From the NCBI GenBank assembly GCA_017442225.1, contig JAFSAR010000017.1, positions 1-64,000 of the forward strand: DNA of 64,000 nt, read 5' to 3'. Position 1 is the first letter of the stretch. The number at the start of each line of letters is the position of its first letter. Shown here one piece after another: positions 1-8,314 of the stretch. The translations under genes were made by a program, and so were the position numbers. A model generated the notes under the pieces. That model worked only from the letters and a program-made list of their open reading frames with translations. It did not search any database and had not been told where the DNA came from. This stretch comes from Clostridia bacterium (GTDB taxonomy: Bacteria > Bacillota > Clostridia > Oscillospirales > Acutalibacteraceae).

Positions 1-119
1 CTTGATTTCTTTCGATTTCTCTTAAGAATTGTCGGGTCCTTATTATCTTGTCGTTGTTTAATTTTCAAGGTTCGTTCGCGCCCTTTTAGGCACTCTAAGT
101 ACACCCTTTCTCAAAGGTG
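1..119 (-). other. Leader of an rRNA operon (rRNA gene lies beyond the window edge)
   Basis: Read on the minus strand, this stretch starts just after a consensus promoter. It holds a hairpin (CACCTTT paired with AAGGGTG) and then the motif CCTTGAAAATTAAACAAC, which is typical of the leader and spacer that precede 16S or 23S rRNA in Clostridia. No coding frame of note is present. The rRNA gene itself would begin to the left of base 1, so 16S against 23S cannot be decided here; the directly upstream promoter favours the operon start (16S). The motif recognition is from memory and was not searched. Confidence 0.65.
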
Positions 120-126
120 CCCGATT

Positions 127-155
127 ATATTACCACACCACAAACAGTTTGTCAA
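127..155 (-). promoter_or_regulatory. Sigma-A promoter of the rRNA operon
   Basis: On the minus strand TTGACA (150-155) is followed, after exactly 17 bases, by TAATAT (127-132). The match to the housekeeping consensus is near perfect, as expected for rRNA. The stretch from 156 to 270, between this promoter and the cotJ terminator, is AT-rich and shows no gene. Confidence 0.8.
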
Positions 156-274
156 CACTTTTGTTAAGTTTTTTTTAAAATTTTTTCAAACTTTTTGGTT
201 CCAAATTTTGGGGCACAATATATGGTGACTATACATATATAATATACACAATTTTTTCTTATATATAAAACAAA

Positions 275-295
275 GCAGCGCTATAAAAACGCTGC
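275..295 (-). terminator. Rho-independent terminator after cotJC
   Basis: The stem GCAGCG/CGCTGC (275-280 with 290-295, 9-base loop) is followed on the minus strand by a T-rich run. It lies about 20 bases after the cotJC stop codon. The plus side also carries a T run, so it may work in both directions. Confidence 0.75.
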
Positions 296-315
296 CTTTT
301 TACTATTTTAAATCG

Positions 316-924
316 TTACCTTCCGCAGCCCTTATCAAAATTAGGATTGCATGCGTAGAAATTTTTGCTGTTTAATCTATCGGTAGTAATGCCGAGCGCC
401 TCACCGAATCTCTGATAATGCACAATCTCACGCTGACGCAAGAATTTGAGCGGATCAAGAATATCGGGGTCGTCGATAAGGCGGATAAGGTTATCATAGG
501 TCACGCGTGCCTTTTGCTCTGCGCCCATATCTTCGTGTAAGTCGGCAATGATGTCGCCTTTTGACTGAATATATTCAGCGCGCCAAGGCAGACCCGATGC
601 CGCTACAGGATAAACGGACGCTGTGTGGTCTACAAAATAGGTGTCAAAGCCCGATGCCTTAATCTGTTCGGGAGTAAGGTTTCGGGTCAGCTGATAAACC
701 ATAGCGCATACCATTTCCATGTGTGCTAATTCTTCCGTACCTATATCAGTAAGGAGACCCTTGACCTCATTATAAGGTGTACCGTAGCGTTGAGTAAGAT
801 AACGCATAGACGCGCCGAGCTCACCGTCGGGGCCGCCGTATTGACTTATGATTATTTTTGCATATTTGGGATTTGGATTTTTGATATTTACGGGGTACTG
901 TAATTTCTTTTCATATTGCCACAT
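316..924 (-). CDS. cotJC: Spore coat protein CotJC, manganese-catalase family
   Basis: The 202-residue product is recognised as CotJC, the largest member of the three-gene cotJ set. It belongs to the ferritin-like, non-haem manganese catalase family. The Glu/His metal-ligand pattern is visible (EELAHMEM near residues 64-71, EIVHYQRF near 165-172). The family is found in the inner spore coat, where a role in peroxide removal or coat assembly is proposed. It is the last gene of a tight operon, three bases after cotJB. It is full length for the family. Confidence 0.93.
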   Translation of the reverse strand: MWQYEKKLQYPVNIKNPNPKYAKIIISQYGGPDGELGASMRYLTQRYGTPYNEVKGLLTDIGTEELAHMEMVCAMVYQLTRNLTPEQIKASGFDTYFVDHTASVYPVAASGLPWRAEYIQSKGDIIADLHEDMGAEQKARVTYDNLIRLIDDPDILDPLKFLRQREIVHYQRFGEALGITTDRLNSKNFYACNPNFDKGCGR

Positions 925-927
925 ACA

Positions 928-1185
928 TTAAACCTGCCTTTCCCACGGCCATGGGCAGTCTACCCATTCCCAGCAATTTTCCGCCGGAGCATCATTGGGT
1001 GTTACAATATATTTACCAAAACGCGCTTCGTACTTTGCAACCTCTTCCTGTCTGCGACGGCGGTATTCGCGCAGCATATGCAACGCCTTTTGCTCACGCG
1101 GATGGGTATCAAGAAACAGTACGGTTTCGTGTATCGCAAAATCGTAAGCGTGAATTTTCTTTTTCATCATCATTTTTTCATTCAT
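928..1185 (-). CDS. cotJB: Spore coat protein CotJB
   Basis: A small acidic and aromatic protein (85 residues from the start chosen here) of the CotJB family. It has the typical central segment with FLDTHP and a Trp/Pro-rich tail (CWEWVDCPWPWE). The frame also opens two codons earlier at 1191. I prefer the ATG at 1185 because it lies 9 bases after AGGAGG and forms an ATGA overlap with the cotJA stop. It is co-transcribed with cotJA and cotJC, and its exact role in the coat is not known. Confidence 0.88.
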   Translation of the reverse strand: MNEKMMMKKKIHAYDFAIHETVLFLDTHPREQKALHMLREYRRRRQEEVAKYEARFGKYIVTPNDAPAENCWEWVDCPWPWERQV

Positions 1186-1367
1186 CGCCATGCGCCTCCT
1201 GTGCTTAAAGGTTTATTAAGACAAGGATATATCGTTCCGCAAGTAAATCCTGTATCAACATCGTATACTGAAGTGATTTTTTGCGAATTAACAAAAGCCA
1301 TAGCGAGAACATCTTTATCCGCAGCCATATCACGCGGCATACGGTGGTTAGTATCCATATAGTTCAT
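1182..1367 (-). CDS. cotJA: Spore coat associated protein CotJA
   Basis: First gene of the cotJ operon, 61 residues. The core with Met/Ala-rich start, GFTCGTIYPCLNKPL and a short tail is typical of CotJA. A strong ribosome site (AAAGGAG) precedes the ATG. The family is small and needed for incorporation of CotJC into the coat in Bacillus. No convincing mother-cell (sigma-E or sigma-K) promoter could be read by eye in the 70 bases upstream. Confidence 0.88.
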   Translation of the reverse strand: MNYMDTNHRMPRDMAADKDVLAMAFVNSQKITSVYDVDTGFTCGTIYPCLNKPLSTGGAWR

Positions 1368-1437
1368 AGCCTTTTCTCCTTTTTAAAATTTACGTCCTCT
1401 TTACAGTTTATTGCAGAACCAATATAAATGTGAAAAA

Positions 1438-1459
1438 GGAACGACACACAGGTCGTTCC
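1438..1459 (-). terminator. Terminator after the glycosyltransferase, part of a dispersed palindrome family
   Basis: GGAACGAC (1438-1445) and GTCGTTCC (1452-1459) form an 8-bp stem, followed on the minus strand by TTTTT. On the other side the stem is flanked by CCCTACA, the same end sequence as at 2467 and 27291, so it seems to be a dispersed repeat used as a terminator. Confidence 0.7.
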
Positions 1460-1479
1460 CTACATTAAATTATAAAACT

Positions 1480-2433
1480 TTATTTCATCTCATCCGTCTT
1501 TTTATCAATTATATATCGCGGTCTGCCTTTTACCTCAAGGTAAATCTTGCCGATATATTCACCTATTACACCGAGGCTCAGTAATTGAACACCGCCGAGG
1601 AAGCAGATTATGCTGACGGTTGATGCCCAGCCCGCAACGGTAATGTTCATAAAGGCGCTGACAACCGACCATATAATGCCGATAACACTAAGCGCCGATA
1701 CAACAAAACCAAACGCAGTTATAAGACGTATCGGCTTCACCGACAAGCTCGTTATACCGTCAAGCGCAAAGGATATCATCTTTTTAAGTGGATATTTGCT
1801 TTTGCCCGCCATACGCTCTTTTCGTGAATATTCAACAGTCGAATACTTAAAGCCTATCATCGGAACAATGCCGCGCAGAAAAAGATTTACCTCTTTGAAT
1901 TTTGAAAGTTCTTTGAGCGCACGATTAGACATCAAACGGTAATCGGCGTGGTTGTAAACAATATCCGCGCCCATAGCCTTCATCAGTTTATAAAACAACT
2001 GCGCCGTGCCGCGCTTAAAGCCCGTATCGGTCTTACGGTCTGAGCGAACACCATATACAATGTCACAGCCCGACAGATATTCATCTATCATCTTATCAAT
2101 TGCGTCAAAATCGTCCTGACCGTCACAGTCAACCGAGATTGCCGCATCGCATTTGTCGGCGGCTTCCATAAGCCCCGCAAGCAGAGCGTTCTGGTGACCG
2201 CGGTTGCGACTAAGAGACACACCGCAATAGTGCTCGTCAAGTTCTGAAAGCTCGGTAATTATATTCCAGGTGTTGTCGCGACTGCCGTCATTTACAAAAA
2301 GTACGCGGCTATTGTCACTTATTTTACCGTCGATATAAAGGTCGTTGATTTTTTGCAAAAACATAGGCGCCGTTACGGGCAAAACATCTTGCTCATTGTA
2401 GCAAGGTATTACAATATATAATGTAGGTTGCAT
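1480..2433 (-). CDS. Membrane-anchored family 2 glycosyltransferase (DPM1/GtrB-like)
   Basis: The 317-residue protein has an N-terminal GT-A fold (about 5-215) with the nucleotide-sugar site VIPCYNEQ and a metal-binding SVDCDGQDD motif. Two hydrophobic segments (about 235-260 and 270-295) anchor it in the membrane. This layout is that of polyprenyl-phosphate glycosyltransferases (GtrB, YkcC), which load a sugar from a nucleotide carrier onto undecaprenyl phosphate for wall or surface decoration. The sugar cannot be told from sequence. It is a single gene with its own terminator. Confidence 0.85.
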   Translation of the reverse strand: MQPTLYIVIPCYNEQDVLPVTAPMFLQKINDLYIDGKISDNSRVLFVNDGSRDNTWNIITELSELDEHYCGVSLSRNRGHQNALLAGLMEAADKCDAAISVDCDGQDDFDAIDKMIDEYLSGCDIVYGVRSDRKTDTGFKRGTAQLFYKLMKAMGADIVYNHADYRLMSNRALKELSKFKEVNLFLRGIVPMIGFKYSTVEYSRKERMAGKSKYPLKKMISFALDGITSLSVKPIRLITAFGFVVSALSVIGIIWSVVSAFMNITVAGWASTVSIICFLGGVQLLSLGVIGEYIGKIYLEVKGRPRYIIDKKTDEMK

Positions 2434-2466
2434 TTTTGTTCCCCTTGTTGCATTATGAATATTTAT

Positions 2467-2523
2467 TGTAGGGACGATTCACGAATCGCCCGCAGGTCAT
2501 TCTTGAATGACACCTACGATACA
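2467..2523. repeat. Double-hairpin dispersed repeat with TGTAGG ends
   Basis: Between sigF and the glycosyltransferase gene lie two adjacent hairpins: GGGaCGATTC with GAATCGcCC (2471-2491) and GTCATTC with GAATGAC (2496-2511). They are bounded by an outer GTAGG/CCTAC pair. Related ends (TGTAGGG or CCCTACA) occur at 1458-1464 and 27291-27297. It may double as a terminator region for the sigF operon. Confidence 0.6.
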
Positions 2524-2554
2524 TATATAAATATACAATTAAATGGTTTTTTTG

Positions 2555-3226
2555 TCAAGCGACCGAGCCTATAGTGGCGCGCAGCTTAAGCAATATTTTC
2601 TTTTCGGCGCGAGATACCTGTACCTGTGACATATTAAGCCGTTTTGCAGTCTCGTTTTGGGTTAGATATTCAAAATAGCGACAGTGAATTATCTGTTGCT
2701 CGGTATCGTCAAGATGCTTGAACGCGCGCTGCAAGAGCAGTTTATTGGTAAGCAAATCCTCGGGGCCTGCTACCGCAACGTCCGTTTCACACACACCGTC
2801 TTCACCCTCATAGGTCAGTGATACTGTGGCTTGAGAGGCGGATATTGCCTCGGTAACCTCTTCGGGTGTGACGCCGAGCTCTGCGGCAAGCTCGCTGACG
2901 GTAGGCTCGCGCGACAGTTTTAATTCGAGTTGGGATTTTACACGAGTAAGCTTCAGCGACAGCTCTTTAAGACTGCGCGACACCTTAACTGTGCCGCCGT
3001 CACGAAAAAGGCGCCGTATTTCGCCCAAGATTACAGGCACCGCGTATGTTGAAAAACAAAGACCCCTTGTTTCGTCAAAACCGTCCGCCGCCTTGACAAG
3101 ACCGACGCAACCCGCTTGATAAAGGTCATCATACTCGATACCGCGCCCCACAAACCGTTTGCAAAGCGAATGAACGAGGGGCAGATTGCTTTCGATAAAG
3201 CGGTCGCGCGTGAGTGTATCAGCCAT
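2555..3226 (-). CDS. sigF: Forespore RNA polymerase sigma factor SigF
   Basis: A 223-residue sigma-70 family protein with region 2 (about 10-80, core-binding DLYQAGCVGLVKAADGFD), region 3 (about 95-140) and a region 4 helix-turn-helix near the C-terminus (TQNETAKRLNMSQVQVSRAEKKIL). Length, motifs and position after spoIIAA and spoIIAB identify it as SigF, the first compartment-specific sigma factor of the forespore. It overlaps spoIIAB by 8 bases, so translation is probably coupled. It is held inactive by SpoIIAB until SpoIIAA is dephosphorylated. Confidence 0.95.
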   Translation of the reverse strand: MADTLTRDRFIESNLPLVHSLCKRFVGRGIEYDDLYQAGCVGLVKAADGFDETRGLCFSTYAVPVILGEIRRLFRDGGTVKVSRSLKELSLKLTRVKSQLELKLSREPTVSELAAELGVTPEEVTEAISASQATVSLTYEGEDGVCETDVAVAGPEDLLTNKLLLQRAFKHLDDTEQQIIHCRYFEYLTQNETAKRLNMSQVQVSRAEKKILLKLRATIGSVA

Positions 3227-3662
3227 TGACGCTGTAACGCGGAGCTATCTTTTTGGCAAGTGTTACGGTAGTACCCTTGCCAACCTTTGACCGCACGCGT
3301 ATATCATCCATAAACGACTGCATAACAGCAAAGCCAAGTCCTGCACGCTCGCCGCCGACCGTAGTAAAAAGCGGTTCCATAGCCTTTTCGACGTTTTCGA
3401 TACCGCAACCGTTATCACGGATTTTTATTTTAATTATATTTGTATTACTGATTTCACCGCTTATGTAAATCTTGCCAAGTCCCTCGCGATAAGCGTGGAC
3501 TATGCAATTGGTAACCGCCTCGCTGACGGCGGTTTTTATATCGTTGATTTCTTCAAGCGTGGGGTCAAGCTGCGCCGCAAATGCCGCAACCGTCGCACGA
3601 GCAAAGCCCTCGTTTGCCGAACGCGATAATAGATTCATACTGAATTTATTTATAATTTCCAT
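3219..3662 (-). CDS. spoIIAB: Anti-sigma F factor and serine kinase SpoIIAB
   Basis: A GHKL-type ATPase, 147 residues from the chosen start. The N box (AVSEAVTNCIVHA), G1 box (DNGCGI) and G2 region (ERAGLGFAVM) are all present. It binds SigF and phosphorylates SpoIIAA on serine. The open frame reaches upstream to 3701, but the ATG at 3662 has a clear AAGGAG seven bases before it and does not overlap spoIIAA, so it is taken as the start. Confidence 0.95.
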   Translation of the reverse strand: MEIINKFSMNLLSRSANEGFARATVAAFAAQLDPTLEEINDIKTAVSEAVTNCIVHAYREGLGKIYISGEISNTNIIKIKIRDNGCGIENVEKAMEPLFTTVGGERAGLGFAVMQSFMDDIRVRSKVGKGTTVTLAKKIAPRYSVNG

Positions 3663-3672
3663 AATTATCTCC

Positions 3673-3990
3673 TTATTTTTTACATTCATCAATGGTGGCA
3701 AGCTTTCCTATTCCAGACAGTTTCATCACTTTATATATTTGTGGTGAAGCTCCTGTAATATGCAGCTTGGCGCCCCGCCGTGATAAATTGCGGTATCTGC
3801 CCATAACAAGACCTATGCCCGAGCTGTCCATAAAGCTGACACGCGTAAAATCTAAAACAAGCAGCGACGGCATATTAAGCTCTGCCGCATTGTCGATTGT
3901 CGCGCGTATGGATGCTGCGGAATGATGGTCTATCTCTCCGCACAGATATGCGGTTGTTACCTCACCGTTTACACTGATTTCGACCGACAT
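3673..3990 (-). CDS. spoIIAA: Anti-sigma F factor antagonist SpoIIAA
   Basis: A STAS-domain protein of 105 residues from the chosen start. The phospho-acceptor serine motif is visible (SFMDSSGIGLVMGRY). Dephosphorylated SpoIIAA displaces SigF from SpoIIAB in the forespore. The frame is open up to 4026, but the ATG at 3990 has AGAGGTG at good distance and gives the usual family length. First gene of the operon spoIIAA-spoIIAB-sigF. A sigma-H promoter is expected upstream from work in Bacillus, but I could not read one with confidence. Confidence 0.94.
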   Translation of the reverse strand: MSVEISVNGEVTTAYLCGEIDHHSAASIRATIDNAAELNMPSLLVLDFTRVSFMDSSGIGLVMGRYRNLSRRGAKLHITGASPQIYKVMKLSGIGKLATIDECKK

Positions 3991-4022
3991 ATAAACACCT
4001 CTGTGTAATAAAATAATAAAGA

Positions 4023-4052
4023 ACAAGCCTTTATCTAAGTATAAAGGCTTGT
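4023..4052 (-). terminator. Strong hairpin between folC and spoIIAA
   Basis: A perfect 12-bp stem (ACAAGCCTTTAT at 4023-4034 with its complement at 4041-4052, 6-base loop) is followed on the minus strand by a T-rich stretch. It probably ends the folC transcript and isolates the sporulation operon from housekeeping expression. Confidence 0.75.
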
Positions 4053-4094
4053 CCTTAAAAATTTTGTCATATCATTTTGTCAGATTTTGGTTTT

Positions 4095-5309
4095 TTACTT
4101 TAAAAGCGGTCGTATTTGTGACGCCAAGTAAAGCGAGCCAAAAATAAATATAGGTTTGCCCTTTGCCTTTTCTTTCGCTAAGGTTACGGCATCATCGAGT
4201 GTGTTTGCAGTAAAAATACTATTGCAATATTTTTGCGCTTCATTTGCCAATTCCTCGGCAGGCAAAGAACGTGGGTCCTCGGGTCTTACGCAAATAATGT
4301 TTTTGCAAAACGGCAGTGTTTTGGCTAAAACCTCGCCATAATTTTTATCCCGCATTACACCAATTATTGCAGTAGTACCATTATATTCTTTAAGCGCCGT
4401 GGTAAGAGCCCCTGCGCCGTCGGGATTATGCGCCCCGTCGATTACAATAAGCGGGTCACGACTTACCACTTCAAGACGTGCGGGAATAAAAGCATTTTTC
4501 AGTCCCGTTTGCATATCGGTTTCACTTATAGGCAATCTGCAATTTTTAAGCGTTTCAATTGCGATAAGCGCGTTTTCTATCTGATATTCGCCGCCGAGTG
4601 ATGTTTCATAACACACATCTTTATAAATAAAGTTGTTACCAAGAATGGAGCATTTCACGGCTTTTAAATCAGTTGCTTCGGGTGTTATTGCGTTTGTCGC
4701 GTGATTTTTTATAACCGATAAAGCATCCGACGGCTGATTATGCGACGTAACCACATTGTCACCCTTTATTATGCCGCATTTTTCAGTAGCAATTTGTGAA
4801 ATCGTGTCGCCTAAAACAGCGGTGTGGTCAAGACCGATTTTTGTAATAACCGATAAAAGCGGTTTTGGTATCACGTTTGTCGCGTCAAATCTTCCGCCAA
4901 GTCCCGTCTCAAGCACGGCAACTTGGATTTTGTTTTCACTGAAATATAAAAAACCGACAGCCGTTATAAATTCAAATTCAGTGAGCGCAACACCCGTATC
5001 AATTACGCGTTGCGACAAACGGCATAAATCATCGTGGCTGATATTTTTGCCGTTTATCTGTATACGTTCGCAAAAATCGGTAATAAAGGGCGATATAAAT
5101 ACGCCGACTCTGTATCCCGCCGCTATTAAAGCGCTTGTTATAAAAGCGCAGGTCGAGCCCTTGCCATTGGTGCCCGCAATGTGAATACATTTAAAATTAT
5201 TTTGCGGGTTACCTAATTTTTCGCACACAGCAGTTATTCGTTCAAGACTTGCCTTGTGCGAAAATCTACCGCAAGAATGTATATAATTTAAAGTTTCCTT
5301 ATAATTCAT
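4095..5309 (-). CDS. folC: Bifunctional folylpolyglutamate synthase / dihydrofolate synthase
   Basis: The 404-residue protein belongs to the Mur ligase family. The P-loop (HIAGTNGKGSTCAF, about 44-57) and the substrate segment with LETGLGGRFDATN are clear, and the C-terminal domain starts near 285 with IDGAHNPDGA. It adds glutamate to folates or dihydropteroate in the cytoplasm. It stands about 190 bases after valS, the usual order valS-folC in Firmicutes. Confidence 0.92.
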   Translation of the reverse strand: MNYKETLNYIHSCGRFSHKASLERITAVCEKLGNPQNNFKCIHIAGTNGKGSTCAFITSALIAAGYRVGVFISPFITDFCERIQINGKNISHDDLCRLSQRVIDTGVALTEFEFITAVGFLYFSENKIQVAVLETGLGGRFDATNVIPKPLLSVITKIGLDHTAVLGDTISQIATEKCGIIKGDNVVTSHNQPSDALSVIKNHATNAITPEATDLKAVKCSILGNNFIYKDVCYETSLGGEYQIENALIAIETLKNCRLPISETDMQTGLKNAFIPARLEVVSRDPLIVIDGAHNPDGAGALTTALKEYNGTTAIIGVMRDKNYGEVLAKTLPFCKNIICVRPEDPRSLPAEELANEAQKYCNSIFTANTLDDAVTLAKEKAKGKPIFIFGSLYLASQIRPLLK

Positions 5310-5453
5310 AAAACACCAGAATTTTACTTGAAAATTTTAAAAAACATTTCACATAATACTATCAAGGATTAAGCAATTAATCCTTTTTTAATACAGCGGA
5401 TATATTTAAAGCTTATTAATTTGATAAAGAAAAATACATCTGCTGTAATATTT

Positions 5454-5483
5454 AAGGGAGCCGAAATAATATTCAGCTCCCTT
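5454..5483 (-). terminator. Hairpin after valS
   Basis: AAGGGAGC (5454-5461) pairs with GCTCCCTT (5476-5483), starting 14 bases after the valS stop. The better T run is on the plus side, so termination on the minus strand may be partial and allow some read-through into folC. A second stem (AGGATTAA/TTAATCCT, 5365-5384) lies closer to folC. Nothing else is seen in 5310-5496. Confidence 0.45.
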
Positions 5484-5496
5484 TTTTCATTTCAAA

Positions 5497-8130
5497 TTAA
5501 CATAGAGCCTTGATTTCGTTAATACTATCTTCAATCATCTTGATTTTATCAAGCGCTTTGCTAAGCCCCTGTCTTTGCTGTTCGATAACAGCGGCAGGCG
5601 CTTTTGCAACAAAGCCCTGATTGTTAAGCTTCTTTTCAAAGAACTCTTTGTCAACAATAGCCTTTTGCAAATCCTTGTTAAGTCTTGCGATTTCACCTTC
5701 GATATCAACAAGCTCTTTCATCGGCATATAAACTGTAGCCGCATCAGTAACCACACGAACTGCGCCGTCGGTGTCAAACCTATCGCCTATTTCAACCTCA
5801 GAGGCACTTGCCAAGCGGCAGATATATGACGTGCCTGTGCTAAAGGTATCGGCAAAAGCCGTCTGTATGCAAACCTTTGCTTTCTTAGACGGAGGAACGT
5901 TCATCTCGGCGCGGCGGTTTCTGATAGCCTTTATTACAAGCATAATCTTTTCGAACTCGGCTTCATCATTAGCAAAATTAAATTCGTCGCGGAATGTTGG
6001 CCACTCGGTTACCATAAGCGCGTTGCCACTGTGTGGCAAGCTCTGCCAGATTTCCTCTGTTATAAACGGCATAAACGGATGCAAGAGCGTAAGTGTATTT
6101 GTAAACACATAAGTCAGCACACTGCGAGCGGTATTTTTTGCCTTTTCATCTTCGCCATTAAGACGCGATTTGCAAATCTCGATATACCAATCGCAGAATA
6201 CATCCCATATAAAGTCGTACAGTTTTTGTACCGCCATACCAAGTTCAAAACGGTCAAGGTTTTCGGTAACGTCACGAACGAGTGTGTTGTATTTAGAGAT
6301 TATCCATTTATCCTCAAGCGCAAAGTCCGCGGTGTTAAGTGGCAGAACCTCGTCGTTTTCAAGATTCATCATAATAAATCTTGCAGCGTTCCATATCTTG
6401 TTTGCAAAGTTGCGGCTTGCCTCTACTCTCTCGGGGATATAACGCATATCGTTACCAGGGCTGTTGCCTGTAGCAAGTGAAAATCTAAGCGCGTCTGCGC
6501 CGTAAGTGTCAATTACTTCGAGCGGGTCAACACCATTGCCTAAAGATTTTGACATTTTTCTGCCTTGACTGTCTCTTACAAGACCGTGGATAAGCACGGT
6601 GTCAAACGGCACCTCGCCTGTATGCTCAATTCCCGAGAACATCATACGCATTACCCAGAAAGGAATAATATCGTAACCTGTAACTAGTGTGTTCGTTGGG
6701 TAATAATGCTTTAGGTCTGTGGTTTCATCAGGCCAACCAAGAGTTGAGAATGGCCAGAGCGCTGACGAAAACCAAGTGTCAAGAGTATCGGGATCCTGAT
6801 GAATATTTTTACTGCCGCAATGAGCGCAGCATTTAGCGTCCTCACGCGATACCGTAATCTCGCCGCACTCCTCGCAGTACCATGCGGGTATGCGGTGACC
6901 CCACCAAAGCTGACGGGATATACACCAGTCGCGGATGTTTTCAAGCCAGTGGAAATATACCTTTTCAAAACGTTGAGGTACAAATTTGGTCTGACCGTTT
7001 TTAACAGCATCTATTGCGGGGGTAGCCAGAGGCTTCATTTTTACAAACCACTGCTTTGAAACAGCGGGCTCAACGGTTGTACCGCAACGGTAGCAGGTGC
7101 CGACATTGTGGGTGTAGTCTTCGACCTTAACGAGCGCGCCTTCAGCTTCAAGGTCAGCGACTATTGCTTTACGCGCCTCATACCTATCCATACCTGCATA
7201 CTTGGGATAGTCGGCAACGATTTTTGCATCGTCGGTCATAACACAGATAACAGGCAGATTGTGACGAAGACCTACTTCAAAGTCGTTGGGGTCGTGCGCA
7301 GGTGTGATTTTAACAACGCCTGTGCCGAAATCCATTTCAACATAATCGTCAGCAACAACGGGTATTTTACGGTGAACTATTGGTAGGTCAAGTTCTTTAC
7401 CGATTAAATCCTTGTATCTTTCATCATTTGGGTTTACCGCAACGGCGGTATCGCCAAGCAACGTTTCAGGGCGGGTAGTAGCAAGCTCGAGATATCCGCT
7501 GCCATCAGCAAAAGGATAACGCAAATGCCAAAAATGACCTGCCTGCTCCTCATATTCAACCTCAGCGTCAGAGATAGAGGTCTTGCAGTGCGGACACCAG
7601 TTAATGATACGCTCGCCACGATAGATAAGACCTTTTTCGTAAAGATTAACAAAAACTTCTTTTACTGCTTTATTGCAGCCCTCGTCTAAAGTAAAACGCT
7701 CGCGGTCCCAGTCACAAGAAGAACCTAACTTTTTAAGCTGCTCTATAATTCTACCGCCGTATTGTTTTTTCCACGCCCAAGCTCTTGTGAGGAAACCATC
7801 ACGACCGATATCCTCTTTTGTGATACCCTCTTTTTTCATAGCCTCAACAATTTTGGCTTCGGTAGCGATGGACGCGTGGTCGGTGCCCGGCAGCCACAAG
7901 GTATCATAACCCTGCATACGCTTAAAACGGATAAGAATATCCTGCAAGGTATTATCAAGCGCGTGACCCATATGAAGCTGTCCTGTAATGTTTGGTGGCG
8001 GGATAACTATAGTATAGGTATCCTTGCCCTCCTCGCATTTAGCGTGAAAATATTTGCCGTCAAGCCACATTTTATAAATGCGGTCTTCAACGTCTTTGGG
8101 GTCATACTGCTTTGCTAATTCTTTATTCAT
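5497..8130 (-). CDS. valS: Valyl-tRNA synthetase
   Basis: An 877-residue class I aminoacyl-tRNA synthetase that charges tRNA-Val. Signatures are the HMGH motif (about residues 54-57), the KMSKS motif (KMSKSLGN, about 528-535), a large editing domain between them and a C-terminal coiled coil (about 810-877) that contacts tRNA. A zinc-type cluster CEEC...CAHC is present near 415-437. Length is normal for Firmicutes. No T-box is seen upstream, unlike the branched-chain operon at 50601. Confidence 0.96.
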   Translation of the reverse strand: MNKELAKQYDPKDVEDRIYKMWLDGKYFHAKCEEGKDTYTIVIPPPNITGQLHMGHALDNTLQDILIRFKRMQGYDTLWLPGTDHASIATEAKIVEAMKKEGITKEDIGRDGFLTRAWAWKKQYGGRIIEQLKKLGSSCDWDRERFTLDEGCNKAVKEVFVNLYEKGLIYRGERIINWCPHCKTSISDAEVEYEEQAGHFWHLRYPFADGSGYLELATTRPETLLGDTAVAVNPNDERYKDLIGKELDLPIVHRKIPVVADDYVEMDFGTGVVKITPAHDPNDFEVGLRHNLPVICVMTDDAKIVADYPKYAGMDRYEARKAIVADLEAEGALVKVEDYTHNVGTCYRCGTTVEPAVSKQWFVKMKPLATPAIDAVKNGQTKFVPQRFEKVYFHWLENIRDWCISRQLWWGHRIPAWYCEECGEITVSREDAKCCAHCGSKNIHQDPDTLDTWFSSALWPFSTLGWPDETTDLKHYYPTNTLVTGYDIIPFWVMRMMFSGIEHTGEVPFDTVLIHGLVRDSQGRKMSKSLGNGVDPLEVIDTYGADALRFSLATGNSPGNDMRYIPERVEASRNFANKIWNAARFIMMNLENDEVLPLNTADFALEDKWIISKYNTLVRDVTENLDRFELGMAVQKLYDFIWDVFCDWYIEICKSRLNGEDEKAKNTARSVLTYVFTNTLTLLHPFMPFITEEIWQSLPHSGNALMVTEWPTFRDEFNFANDEAEFEKIMLVIKAIRNRRAEMNVPPSKKAKVCIQTAFADTFSTGTSYICRLASASEVEIGDRFDTDGAVRVVTDAATVYMPMKELVDIEGEIARLNKDLQKAIVDKEFFEKKLNNQGFVAKAPAAVIEQQRQGLSKALDKIKMIEDSINEIKALC

Positions 8131-8210
8131 AAATTTACCAACTCCAAAGGTAATGTATAATTTTAAAAATATTGCTAATATTAAATATTGTCAGCCGCGA
8201 ATAACAGCGT

Positions 8211-8269
8211 TTGCATTTCGAGGCGGACATACCGCCCGAGATGCAATTTGTCTTGGAAATATTCAAGAC
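8211..8269. repeat. Two stem-loops in the parC-valS gap
   Basis: The first stem pairs TTGCATTTCGAGGCGG (8211-8226) with an imperfect complement at 8232-8246. The second pairs GTCTTG (8250-8255) with CAAGAC (8264-8269). They fill much of the 184-base gap between parC and valS. They lack a clear T run on the minus strand and no T-box motif is present. The role is unknown; transcript processing or attenuation ahead of valS is possible. Confidence 0.5.
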
Positions 8270-8314
8270 GATATTTGTGATTTCGAGCGGTTTTTTATTT
8301 TACCGCTAAATGCG

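Noticed and set aside
916..1362. A 148-codon plus-strand ORF across cotJB and cotJA
   Set aside because: It is antisense to two recognised coat genes, has no ribosome site and no recognisable product.
5365..5384. AGGATTAA/TTAATCCT hairpin as terminator of valS
   Set aside because: The T run is on the plus side only, and no plus-strand gene ends here. The hairpin at 5454-5483 is closer to the valS stop.
5575..7909. Many antisense ORFs of 70-150 codons opposite valS
   Set aside because: They are frame shadows of a strongly coding, recognised gene.
8131..8314. Possible T-box upstream of valS
   Set aside because: Stem-loops are present, but no T-box core (GGTACC with flanking GTGG...GCG), specifier layout or terminator T run was found.
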